Shown piece by piece: positions 51,980 to 60,139 of a DNA stretch of 64,000 bases. Where the stretch lies: positions 1 to 64,000 of the forward strand of contig JAWSVC010000014.1 in NCBI GenBank assembly GCA_033852075.1, in the 5' to 3' direction. A program made the position numbers and the translations under genes. Source of the stretch: QZLE01 sp033852075. GTDB taxonomy: Bacteria; Pseudomonadota; Gammaproteobacteria; QZLD01. How positions within the stretch are numbered: the first letter of the stretch is position 1; the number at the start of each line of letters is the position of its first letter. The notes beneath the pieces were generated by a model. The model was not told where the DNA came from and did not search any database. It saw nothing but the letters and a program-made list of their open reading frames with translations.

Positions 51980-54577
51980 ATGAAAAAATTAGTACTTGCC
52001 TCATTATTAAGTGCAAGCTTATCTACTGCGGTTGCTGCACCGTTTGTTTCAACAGGAAATGATGTTTCATCAGTTGCAGGGATTGATGCATCTCAATATG
52101 AAAGTTTTGATGATATTGTTATGCAATATATGGAATACCAAGAAGCCACTAGTGGTACCGTCGGTGTTGTAAAAGACGGGCGTTTGGTATTAGCGCGTAG
52201 CTACGGTATAGCAAAACAAGCAGAAAATCTGCAAACCCATCCGGATAATATTTTTCGCGTTGCTAGCTTAGGTAAAACACTATCAGCAATTGCCATAACC
52301 AAATTAGCGCAAGACGGTTTATTGGACTTAGATGGCCAGGTATTTGGAGCCGGTGGGATTTTAGAGAACGTTGTTATTCCAGACGGAGGGAGCTTTGATA
52401 ACAGTGGTTATGATAGTGTTATCAAAGAACAAGCTCTTTACGAAGACATTACAGTTCGTGACATTCTTCAACACAGATCAGGTATGTCACATAGCTATGA
52501 TCCTATGTTTGATCACAATCGTATCCGTGCAGAGTTAGGATTGGATCATCCGCCAAGTTGTAATGAGATGGCGAACTACTATACAGGGCGTTATCCGCTA
52601 AATGCAGTGTCTGGACGTACGAGTGCCTATTCCAATATTGGTTATTGTGTTGCACATTTAATTGTCGAAGAAGTTAGTGGTCAAGCTTACGATACCTATT
52701 TACAGGAAAATATTTTTCAGGAGAACTCTGTAGCTGCGCTAAGTCGTTCACTACCAGAGGATCGCGTTGACCATGAAGTGGATTATATCAGTACTTATAG
52801 TACCAAGTCAGTTTTCGATCCTAGTGTTTATGTGCCAGTAGCCGATGGAGGCTTTTATTCTGAAGGTGGTGGCGGTATGGCGACATCCGCAAAAGATTTT
52901 TTACACCTTATTGCAACTATTCTTGGTCCGGTAAATGATCAATCGTTATTGACAGATGCTTCTGTAGCGGAACTGTTAAGTGTCCCAGAGCAAAGTAAAA
53001 AAGAGGATGGGTGTTTTGATATTGAAGCGACTAACGACGAACATGTTGCTGCAGGCCGTGCTACTTTTGAAACTGTGCAAGAATGCACCGGTTACTGGTT
53101 CTGGCAAACATGCACAGATGTGAATACTTATGTCGCAAAAGGCTCAAACGATGACCTTGGTTCCAGTGGGTCAACATTAACAACATTAAATACCACAGAT
53201 TCTGGAAGCTCGTTTAACGATAGCGCATGCCCTGTTGTTAACCCGTATCAATGGAGTGGTTTGGGTGTTGGTGTTGCTAGAAACGATGATAATGATGAGA
53301 AAGTTGTTTGGAACATTGGTGGTGTTCCTGGCACGCAAGCGCAGTTTGTACGTTGGATTGAAGACGATTTGATGTGGTTCATGGCGTTTAATATTGAAAC
53401 ACGCTTTGATACTGATGATTGTAGACTTGAAAATGGCGGTAGTTTTAATGGAGATACATTCCTGGGTACTGATTTTGATAATGATGCAGATCATTCTTGG
53501 ATATGCCATCAAGACCCTATGATGCAAAAGGCTCGTCGTCAAATCGATGTAACTAACTATCCAACATATGATCTTTTTGATAAAGATATCAATGCGCAAG
53601 CACCGGGAATTGAGTTTTCCACTATTACAAATGGTAATTGTGACAACATAGTTGGCCAGGTAACAGATGATCGTTGGGTAAAACAGCTAGAGATTTTTGT
53701 ATCTGGACAATGGGAACCGGTGCATTTAGAACTTAGCCAATTTACAACAGAGCAATGTGTTGATCAGGGTGATAGCACGGTTTATCTACGTGCTACAGAT
53801 GATCATGGCTTGCAAACAGAGGTTCAGGTCTATACTGGCCCGATAGATTACAGGCCTGTTGTAACTATTGATAATACATCTACAAATGTTGATTGTATCT
53901 ATCTTGAAGGAACTGCCAGCGATGACGATACATTGGTTAGTGTAGAGTATGTGCTGGATGGAGTTACCTATCCGGTAGATAGTTTGATAGGAGATCAATG
54001 GACTGCTAGTCAATGTGGTTTGTCGGATAGAAACTATCCGGTTAGTGCACGTGCAACTGATAATGCGGAACAAAGCTCAGAAACAGAAACGCAGGTTGTT
54101 AGGCTATCAAATCAAGGTCCGGATGTCTTAGAATTCAATGTAGTTGTTGATGGTGACTGTATTAACGTGAGTGGCAGTATGTATGACGTTAATGGTATTG
54201 CCAAGGTTCAGGTAGCGATTGATGGTAATTATCAGAATGCAGTAAAAAATGCTAATTTATTCGAATACGAAGAATGTGGCTTTGGTGTTGGTACATATGG
54301 AACCAGTGTAAAGGTTACTGATTATGCTAATGATGAGAATGAAGTATATGGTCCAAACGCCGTAGTTGAAACTGTAACACCGGTATGTGTAACTGCAGAT
54401 AACCTTGCTCATATTAGTGAAGGTAGAGCTGTAGCCTGCACCATTTATTATTCACCTCATGCTTGTGCAGAAGGTTCTGGTACGGATTTAGGCTTCGCTG
54501 CTAGTTACTATAGTCAAACTTCAACATTACTAGAAACCTCTCCTGGGTATTGGGAAAAGGTTAGTAGCTGTCCTTAA
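51980..54577 (+). CDS. Secreted beta-lactamase-family serine hydrolase with Ig-like and C-terminal accessory domains
   Basis: An 865-residue exported protein. After a signal peptide (about 1-19, ending AVA) comes a beta-lactamase/D-ala-D-ala-peptidase-like domain (about 40-520). Ser96-x-x-Lys99 (SLGK) and Tyr217-x-Asn219 (YSN) are the expected catalytic motifs. Three Ig-like domains of about 80 residues follow (about 545-790), each with a Cys pair in similar places. The last 60 residues (TADNLAHISEGRAVAC, then a GSGTDLG and a GYW motif) resemble the small C-terminal domain of secreted PHB depolymerases and other polymer hydrolases, which helps binding. It may be an esterase or peptidase acting on a polymer rather than an antibiotic-resistance enzyme. 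Several extra Cys in the catalytic part point to oxidised export. A terminator follows. Confidence 0.85.
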   Translation: MKKLVLASLLSASLSTAVAAPFVSTGNDVSSVAGIDASQYESFDDIVMQYMEYQEATSGTVGVVKDGRLVLARSYGIAKQAENLQTHPDNIFRVASLGKTLSAIAITKLAQDGLLDLDGQVFGAGGILENVVIPDGGSFDNSGYDSVIKEQALYEDITVRDILQHRSGMSHSYDPMFDHNRIRAELGLDHPPSCNEMANYYTGRYPLNAVSGRTSAYSNIGYCVAHLIVEEVSGQAYDTYLQENIFQENSVAALSRSLPEDRVDHEVDYISTYSTKSVFDPSVYVPVADGGFYSEGGGGMATSAKDFLHLIATILGPVNDQSLLTDASVAELLSVPEQSKKEDGCFDIEATNDEHVAAGRATFETVQECTGYWFWQTCTDVNTYVAKGSNDDLGSSGSTLTTLNTTDSGSSFNDSACPVVNPYQWSGLGVGVARNDDNDEKVVWNIGGVPGTQAQFVRWIEDDLMWFMAFNIETRFDTDDCRLENGGSFNGDTFLGTDFDNDADHSWICHQDPMMQKARRQIDVTNYPTYDLFDKDINAQAPGIEFSTITNGNCDNIVGQVTDDRWVKQLEIFVSGQWEPVHLELSQFTTEQCVDQGDSTVYLRATDDHGLQTEVQVYTGPIDYRPVVTIDNTSTNVDCIYLEGTASDDDTLVSVEYVLDGVTYPVDSLIGDQWTASQCGLSDRNYPVSARATDNAEQSSETETQVVRLSNQGPDVLEFNVVVDGDCINVSGSMYDVNGIAKVQVAIDGNYQNAVKNANLFEYEECGFGVGTYGTSVKVTDYANDENEVYGPNAVVETVTPVCVTADNLAHISEGRAVACTIYYSPHACAEGSGTDLGFAASYYSQTSTLLETSPGYWEKVSSCP

Positions 54578-54599
54578 TTAGTTTTTGTTATAAATTAAA

Positions 54600-54630
54600 A
54601 AGCCTCGACCTTTGGTTGGGGCTTTTTTTT
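54600..54630 (+). terminator. Rho-independent terminator
   Basis: AAGCCTCGACC / GGTTGGGGCTT pair with two wobbles around the loop TTT, followed by eight Ts. It lies 22 bases after the serine-hydrolase stop. Confidence 0.85.
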
Positions 54631-54688
54631 GCCCAAAAATAGCGCGCTTCCCCAAAGCTAAAATCTATATGCCCCAAGAAAGAACGTG

Positions 54689-54718
54689 CCATAATATTAT
54701 GGTGCACTAGCTGCGCCA
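54689..54718. promoter_or_regulatory. Possible NtrC enhancer sites
   Basis: The palindrome CCATAATATTATGG (54689-54702) runs into TGGTGCA (54700-54706), the NtrC half-site sequence, followed 5 bases later by TGCGCCA. Centred about 75 bases upstream of the sigma-54 element. The half-site order is not the classical one, so this is tentative. Confidence 0.4.
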
Positions 54719-54781
54719 AGTTTGGGCGTTGGCTTTGATTTTGTTGTTTGTAAGTTGTTGTTTTATATGTAATCCCTGTTT

Positions 54782-54797
54782 TGGCACACTTTCTGCT
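54782..54797 (+). promoter_or_regulatory. Sigma-54 promoter of glnK-amtB
   Basis: TGGCAC-N5-CTGCT matches the -24/-12 consensus TGGCAC-N5-TTGCW with correct GG-to-GC spacing. It lies 83 bases before the glnK ATG, as expected for a nitrogen-regulated glnK-amtB operon. Confidence 0.75.
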
Positions 54798-54879
54798 CTA
54801 TAAGCACCAATACAAATAGTTGTGTTGCCAAAATTATTGGCCTAACAAAGAAAATAATGCAATAAGAGAGGTGCTTTTG

Positions 54880-55218
54880 ATGAAGATGATAACTGCGATT
54901 ATCAAACCATTTAAGCTGGATGATGTCCGTGAGGCTCTTTCTGATATTAATATTCAGGGGATTACGGTAACAGAAGTAAAGGGGTTTGGTCGCCAGAAAG
55001 GACATACGGAATTATATCGTGGTGCAGAGTATGTTGTTGATTTCTTGCCAAAAATAAAAATTGAAGCGGCGGTAAAAGCCGATATGGTTGATCAGGTTAT
55101 TGAGGCAATCAGTAATACTGCCAATACTGGCAAGATTGGTGACGGAAAGATTTTTGTCACAAATATTGAACAGGTTGTCCGTATTCGTACCGGTGAAATC
55201 GGTCCAGAAGCACTTTAA
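54880..55218 (+). CDS. glnK: Nitrogen regulatory protein P-II (GlnK)
   Basis: A 112-residue PII protein. It binds ATP/ADP and 2-oxoglutarate, blocks AmtB when nitrogen is ample, and is uridylylated at Tyr51, seen here in the T-loop as ELYRGAEY. Other signatures: KPFKLDDVREAL, TVTEVKGFGRQKGH and GKIGDGKIFV. The ATG at 54880 has AGAGAGG 8 bases upstream; longer upstream reading to 54820 lacks a ribosome site. It is immediately followed by amtB, which identifies it as GlnK rather than GlnB. Expression probably depends on the sigma-54 promoter upstream. Confidence 0.96.
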   Translation: MKMITAIIKPFKLDDVREALSDINIQGITVTEVKGFGRQKGHTELYRGAEYVVDFLPKIKIEAAVKADMVDQVIEAISNTANTGKIGDGKIFVTNIEQVVRIRTGEIGPEAL

Positions 55219-55258
55219 CTGAATTATATATAAAGCAAGAAAATTGAAGGATATACAA

Positions 55259-56551
55259 ATGAAACGATTGTTACGTCTAGTACCGTTACTATTAACTGCA
55301 GTGCCGAGTATCGCTTTGGCTGCTGATGAGCTAAGTTCAGGTGATACCGCCTGGATTATTACCGCATGTGCGTTGGTTCTATTTATGACCATTCCTGGTC
55401 TTTCTCTATTTTATGCAGGTATGGCGCGCGCTAAAAATGCCTTGTCAATTATGATGCAGTGTTTAACGATTACAGGCATCGCAACTATTTTATGGGTTAT
55501 TTGTGTATACAGTATTGCCTTTGGTGATGGCGGTAGTGCTAATGCTTTCTGGGGTGGTCTTGATAATTTGTTTTTAAAGAATTTGAGTGTTGATGCACTT
55601 TCCGGTTCTATTCCTGAAAGTGTATTTTCAATGTTTCAGCTTACCTTTGCAATTATTACTCCTTCACTGATTATTGGTGCCTTTGCTGAACGTATTAAAT
55701 TCTCAGCGATGCTTCTTTTTGTAACAGTATGGATCCTATTGGTTTATGGGCCTGTATGTCACTGGGTATGGGGCGGTGGCTTCCTTGGTGATCATGGTGT
55801 TATCGATTTTGCTGGTGGTACTGTTGTTCATATTAATGCAGGTATCGCTGGTCTGGTTGCAGCTATTGTAATCGGTAAACGTAAAGGTTATCCAAACACA
55901 GCAATGCCTCCACACAGCCTGGTACTTACCTGTGTTGGTACTGGTATGCTTTGGGTAGGTTGGTTTGGTTTTAATGCTGGTAGTGCTCTTGCTGCTGATG
56001 GTGCTGCGGGTATGGCAATGTTTACTACTCAAATTGCAACAGCAACAGCAGCTATTACCTGGTTGGTGATTGAATGGGTTCTACACAAAAAACCTAGTGC
56101 TTTGGGCGCGGCTTCTGGTGCAATTGCTGGTCTGGTTGCTATTACTCCAGCTTGCGGAAACGTAGGTCCAGCTGGTGCGATGATTATGGGCTTTATTTCA
56201 GCTATCGGTTGTTTTCTTGGTGCTACCAAAATCAAACACTATTTTGGTTATGATGATTCTTTGGATGCGTTTGGTGTTCATGGTATTGGTGGAACCATTG
56301 GTGCAATTCTAGCTGGTGTTTTTTGTGCTCCAGAATTGGGTGGCCTTGGTTTTGGTGGAGAAAACACAGGGATAGGTCAGCAACTTTATGCGCAGATTAT
56401 AGGTGTTGTTGTGACTTATGCTTATTCCGGCATATTAAGTTATATCCTGTTAAAGATTATCGACAAGGTTATTGGACTTCGTGTTAGCCTTGAAGAAGAA
56501 ACCGAAGGTCTTGATATTGCGAGCCATGGTGAAAAGGGATATAACCTATAA
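55259..56551 (+). CDS. amtB: Ammonium transporter
   Basis: A 430-residue Amt channel: cleavable signal peptide (about 1-22, ending ALA) and 11 membrane helices. Family motifs are present: WIITACALVLFMTIPGLSLFY in the first helix, GGTVVHINAGIAGL around the first pore His, NAGSAL, and GVHGIGGTIGAI with the second pore His. It moves ammonium into the cell, gated by GlnK. The ATG at 55259 has GAAGGA 8 bases upstream; a TTG at 55244 is less likely. It is 40 bases after glnK in the same operon, and a terminator follows. Confidence 0.96.
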   Translation: MKRLLRLVPLLLTAVPSIALAADELSSGDTAWIITACALVLFMTIPGLSLFYAGMARAKNALSIMMQCLTITGIATILWVICVYSIAFGDGGSANAFWGGLDNLFLKNLSVDALSGSIPESVFSMFQLTFAIITPSLIIGAFAERIKFSAMLLFVTVWILLVYGPVCHWVWGGGFLGDHGVIDFAGGTVVHINAGIAGLVAAIVIGKRKGYPNTAMPPHSLVLTCVGTGMLWVGWFGFNAGSALAADGAAGMAMFTTQIATATAAITWLVIEWVLHKKPSALGAASGAIAGLVAITPACGNVGPAGAMIMGFISAIGCFLGATKIKHYFGYDDSLDAFGVHGIGGTIGAILAGVFCAPELGGLGFGGENTGIGQQLYAQIIGVVVTYAYSGILSYILLKIIDKVIGLRVSLEEETEGLDIASHGEKGYNL

Positions 56552-56572
56552 ACTAAAAATATAGTTAAATTT

Positions 56573-56608
56573 AAAAGGCATCTTTCGAAGGTGCCTTTTT
56601 ATTTTTTG
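56573..56608 (+). terminator. Terminator of glnK-amtB
   Basis: AAAAGGCATCTT / AAGGTGCCTTTT form a 12-base stem with one wobble and a 3-base loop, followed by a T-rich run (TATTTTTT). Confidence 0.85.
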
Positions 56609-56823
56609 GTATTAATTAATGTGACAATTTACACAATCTTGTCATGTACTATTACTTAAAAGTGACAAAAATCGTAACTAGTGCTTTAGCAGCCGTGATA
56701 ATTGGTAACCATGACCGGACAAACGGCAAAATTTCTAGTAACGTTATTGGCATGTATATTGATTATTTATTAACCACTAAGGTGTGTTTTTCAGATGATA
56801 ACTACTAAAGTGGGGTTAAGAAT

Positions 56824-57273
56824 ATGAATAACAGTGATAACAGCGTACAAAATAGAGATCAAAAAAAACTAGAGGCTGATTACCATCAGGCCTGCTGTTA
56901 TCAATATGGGATTGATGGCAATGTAGATTACGATAAAGCATTTTTCTATTATCGCAAATGCGCTATGCGTGGTTATGCTCCTGCACAAAACGCTTTAGGT
57001 TTTATGTATCTTTCCGGTGAAGGGATAAATAAAGACGATTCTTTGGCATTTAAATGGTTAAGATCTGCGGCAGATCAGGATTATGCGCCTGCTTTATTAA
57101 ATATCAGCTATTTATATATAGATGGGATTGGAACAGAAATAGATGTACAAAAAGGACTCAACTGCATCTATTCAGCTGCGAAAAAAGGGTGTGATGATGC
57201 AAGATTTACTCTTGAAAGCAGAATAGCTGAGTGTATGGATATAGATGTAGCTTCAATTTTTGGAGTTAAATAA
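56824..57273 (+). CDS. Sel1-like repeat protein
   Basis: A 149-residue cytoplasmic protein with no signal peptide and three Sel1-type repeats (about 40-140). They follow the A-x-x-x-L-G-x-M-Y-x-x-G-x-G pattern, for example ALGFMYLSGEGI and NISYLYIDGIGT. Sel1 repeats form helical scaffolds for protein contacts. The gene stands alone between amtB and the polyene cluster, with a purine-rich stretch (GGGGTTAAGA) before ATG. The partner is unknown. Confidence 0.8.
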   Translation: MNNSDNSVQNRDQKKLEADYHQACCYQYGIDGNVDYDKAFFYYRKCAMRGYAPAQNALGFMYLSGEGINKDDSLAFKWLRSAADQDYAPALLNISYLYIDGIGTEIDVQKGLNCIYSAAKKGCDDARFTLESRIAECMDIDVASIFGVK

Positions 57274-57421
57274 TAAGAGTTAATTCACTGGAATAAGCTT
57301 GGTAGATTATTATATAATTCCTGACCATAATTCATTTCTATGAATAAGTAGTAATGTTTTTACATTGATCTGTCATATTTACAGATTATCAAAGTTTAAA
57401 TTATTGTTTGCAGGCTAGTTA

Positions 57422-58171
57422 ATGCTTGATTTATATATTAAAGATTGGTCGGTATGGATTCCAGGGCTTGAATCAGAATCTGATTTGACATTATGGGCTA
57501 ATGGGGAAAAAACTATCGATGATGACGGTTCTGCTCCTAAGGTTGCTTTAGTGCCTCCAGCTATGCGTCGTAGATTGGGGCGTCTTGGTAAAATTTCCCT
57601 AAATGTTGCTGGTGAACTTATCGAAAGAAATGGTTATATGCCATCAATTTTTTGTTCAAGACATGGTGAGATCCAAACGACTATACAAATGTTAAAAGAT
57701 TTGATTTGGAATAATGATATATCACCAACCAAATTCAGTCTTTCTGTACATAACGCCATAAGTGGTATTTTTACTATTGCTAACAAGGATGACTTGTCAA
57801 CAACTGCAATAACAGCAGCTCAACAAGATTTAATTAACTGTTTTTACGAAGCATACGGACAGCTTAAAACAGGTGAATGTAGCCAGGTTTTATGTGTTAT
57901 ATATGATGAGCCAATTCCAGAAGAATATCAGCGATATTGTCCGTTACCGCCATATTCATATGCTGTAGGTTTTGTTTTTAGTCTTGAGGATGGAATTAAG
58001 TGCTCTTTTTCACAACCGCAAGCATGTGATGAAACTGATAACAAAGCTGATACTGGAGTATTAGCGCTAGAGTTTATTAAATCCATCTTTTTAAAAAAGG
58101 ATGTTGCAAAGTTAACTTTTGATAATTATCAAGGTAAACGAGTTTGGATGATTGGCCTTGAAAACTATTAA
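57422..58171 (+). CDS. Beta-ketoacyl synthase-like chain-length factor (ApeC-like)
   Basis: This 249-residue protein matches the Ketoacyl-synt_2 family found at the start of aryl polyene clusters: DWSVWIPGLES, ALVPPAMRRRLGRLGK, FCSRHGEIQT and FSLSVHNAISGIF are diagnostic. It is about half the size of a full ketosynthase and lacks the catalytic Cys. In the aryl polyene system such ApeC-type proteins pair with a ketosynthase to set or support chain extension. It is the first gene of the cluster and overlaps the acyltransferase gene. The matching ketosynthase is expected beyond the right edge. Confidence 0.9.
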   Translation: MLDLYIKDWSVWIPGLESESDLTLWANGEKTIDDDGSAPKVALVPPAMRRRLGRLGKISLNVAGELIERNGYMPSIFCSRHGEIQTTIQMLKDLIWNNDISPTKFSLSVHNAISGIFTIANKDDLSTTAITAAQQDLINCFYEAYGQLKTGECSQVLCVIYDEPIPEEYQRYCPLPPYSYAVGFVFSLEDGIKCSFSQPQACDETDNKADTGVLALEFIKSIFLKKDVAKLTFDNYQGKRVWMIGLENY

Positions 58172-58931
58172 TTTTTATTGGCGTTTGTTTGCTACTGCAT
58201 TTTGTTTTTTTGTTTTTGGAGTGGGTGGAGTCTTAATTGCTCTGGTTGTTGCACCACTGATTATATTAGTGTTTAGGAATAAAGAAACGAGGCATATTAA
58301 AGGGAAGCTTTTTATTCATTATAGCTTTCGATTATTTATCGAATTAATGCGGTTTGTTGGTGTCCTTTCATACACAGTTGAAGGTGTGGAAAAGTTTAAA
58401 GAACCTGGGCAGCTGTTTTTGGCTAATCATCCATCTCTTATTGATGTAGTGTTTATGATTGCATTTATTCCTAAAACTGACTGTGTAGTTAAAGATAAAC
58501 TAATTAAAAACCCATTTACCTATGGCCCAGTCAAGGCTGCCGGATATATAATGAATGCCGATCCAGATAAGGTATTACAAAAATCAATTGAATCAATTAA
58601 ATCTGGAAATTCACTTATTATCTTTCCAGAAGGTACTCGTACAACTCCAGGAGAGACAATAAAGTTTAAAAGAGGTGCTGCAAATGTTGCTCTTCGGGGA
58701 TGTGTAGATATTACGCCAGTGGTAATAGGCTGCGTTCCAACTACTTTAACCAAGTCTGATAAGTGGTATCATATACCGTCGAAAAAGCTTCATTTTACGA
58801 TGGTGGCTAGAGAGAAAATTAGTATTGCGAGATTCATGGAAGAAAAAAGCACAAATATTGCTGCTCGTTCCCTGACTAAATCGCTAGAAGATTATTTTAA
58901 ACAGGAGATTAGTAACTTATGTCTGAATTAG
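58158..58931 (+). CDS. Lysophospholipid acyltransferase (PlsC-like)
   Basis: A 257-residue membrane acyltransferase. One N-terminal helix (about 10-38) is followed by the acyltransferase motifs NHPSLIDVVFM (HX4D type) and FPEGTRTTPGE. In aryl polyene clusters this enzyme is thought to help attach the polyene to the lipid anchor. I chose the TTG at 58158, giving the N-terminus KTINFYWRLFATAF as in relatives; another TTG lies two codons upstream. It overlaps the chain-length-factor gene and ends overlapping the first ACP gene, so translation is coupled. Confidence 0.87.
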   Translation: MKTINFYWRLFATAFCFFVFGVGGVLIALVVAPLIILVFRNKETRHIKGKLFIHYSFRLFIELMRFVGVLSYTVEGVEKFKEPGQLFLANHPSLIDVVFMIAFIPKTDCVVKDKLIKNPFTYGPVKAAGYIMNADPDKVLQKSIESIKSGNSLIIFPEGTRTTPGETIKFKRGAANVALRGCVDITPVVIGCVPTTLTKSDKWYHIPSKKLHFTMVAREKISIARFMEEKSTNIAARSLTKSLEDYFKQEISNLCLN

Positions 58932-59179
58932 CCCTAGAGCTTAAAGAACTTATTATTGAAACACTTAATTTAGAAGATGTTTCTGTTGATGATATTGAAG
59001 ATGAGGCTCCATTGTTTGGTGATGGTCTTGGTCTTGATTCAATTGATGCGTTAGAGCTAGGTGTAGCTTTACAGAAAAGATATGCGGTTAAAGTAAAATC
59101 TGATGCAGAAGAGAATAGGGAGCACTTTTATAGTATTAAAACACTTGAAAAGTTCATTTCTGAGTCAGCAAAGGCATAG
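58919..59179 (+). CDS. Acyl carrier protein 1 of the polyene cluster
   Basis: An 86-residue acyl carrier protein. Ser41 in LGLDSIDALEL is the phosphopantetheine attachment site. It overlaps the acyltransferase by 13 bases and precedes a second ACP, the pair typical of aryl polyene clusters (ApeE/ApeF type). The growing polyene chain would be carried on one or both. The acidic surface expected of ACPs is evident. Confidence 0.93.
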   Translation: MSELALELKELIIETLNLEDVSVDDIEDEAPLFGDGLGLDSIDALELGVALQKRYAVKVKSDAEENREHFYSIKTLEKFISESAKA

Positions 59180-59195
59180 TTGGAGGCTGGGTTTT

Positions 59196-59444
59196 ATGCA
59201 AACTAAAGAAGAAATTTTTGCGATGGTTGCGGATTTATTGGAAGAACTATTTGAGGTAGATAAATCTTCTATCACGATGGAAACCAACTTATATGAAGAT
59301 CTTGATATAGACAGTATCGATGCAGTTGATCTAGTAGTTAAGCTAAAAACTGTTACTGGAAAGAAAATACAACCAGATGAGTTTAAGGCCGTAAGAACTA
59401 TGGAAAATGTGGTCGATGTTGTAAGTGGGTTGGTAAATTCATAA
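59196..59444 (+). CDS. Acyl carrier protein 2 of the polyene cluster
   Basis: An 82-residue ACP with Ser40 in LDIDSIDAVDL as the phosphopantetheine site. TGGAGG lies 10 bases before the ATG; the longer upstream reading frame has no ribosome site and runs inside the first ACP gene. Two different ACPs in tandem suggest one for starter loading or extension and one for the second role. The first ACP has the extended motif GDGLGLDS, and this one EDLDIDS. Confidence 0.93.
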   Translation: MQTKEEIFAMVADLLEELFEVDKSSITMETNLYEDLDIDSIDAVDLVVKLKTVTGKKIQPDEFKAVRTMENVVDVVSGLVNS

Positions 59445-59514
59445 TTTCTGAAGTTAAATGGCTGGTTGATTTTTATCGGTTTGCTGGCAGTGTTGTCGTT
59501 AAATAGCGTTAATT

Positions 59515-60099
59515 ATGAAAAAGCTTTTAAATATACTTCTGACAATATCAATCATCCTTTATCCGGTGCTTGTTTATTTAGGATTACAGCACTTTGATGT
59601 CAGAGTAGTGGCAGTTCTGATTCTTATAATTCTTGCTATTAGATATTGGCTAAGCAGAAAAAGTGATAATTCAGGGCGTGGGCTACCGCAATTCAGGATT
59701 GTGTTAATTTTTGGAATTCTGCTGATTATTGGTGCATTAGCCACAAATAACGAATATGGGATAAAGTTATATCCTGCTATTGTTAATTTGGGGATGTTGG
59801 TGATTTTTGCCTCCAGTCTTTATTGGCCGCCACCTATTATTGAAAGATTTGCCCGGATTATGGATAAAAACTTTCCTGATGAGGCTATGCCATATGCCAG
59901 AAAAGTAACCATAGCCTGGAGTCTATTTTTTTTATTAAATGGTTTGGCTGCTGTTTGGACAACATTCTTTGCCAGTCAAAAAGTTTGGGCAGCGTATAAT
60001 GGCTTTATCTCATATCTTTTGATTGGTTTGATGTTTGCTGGTGAGTTTATTGTTCGCAAAATAGTAATGCGTAAGATTGAGCAGGAACGTAAGGCATAG
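59515..60099 (+). CDS. COG4648-type membrane protein
   Basis: A 194-residue inner-membrane protein with five or six hydrophobic helices and a basic C-terminus. Motifs LYPVLVYLGL, YWPPPIIERFARI and VTIAWSLFFLLNG fit the COG4648 family that sits after the ACPs in aryl polyene clusters. Its biochemical role is not established; anchoring the synthase or helping export is assumed. The gene lies 70 bases after ACP2, with a weak ribosome site. Confidence 0.85.
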   Translation: MKKLLNILLTISIILYPVLVYLGLQHFDVRVVAVLILIILAIRYWLSRKSDNSGRGLPQFRIVLIFGILLIIGALATNNEYGIKLYPAIVNLGMLVIFASSLYWPPPIIERFARIMDKNFPDEAMPYARKVTIAWSLFFLLNGLAAVWTTFFASQKVWAAYNGFISYLLIGLMFAGEFIVRKIVMRKIEQERKA

Positions 60100-60139
60100 A
60101 TAATCCAAGACAGAATGAACTAATTATTGGGAAATTAAA

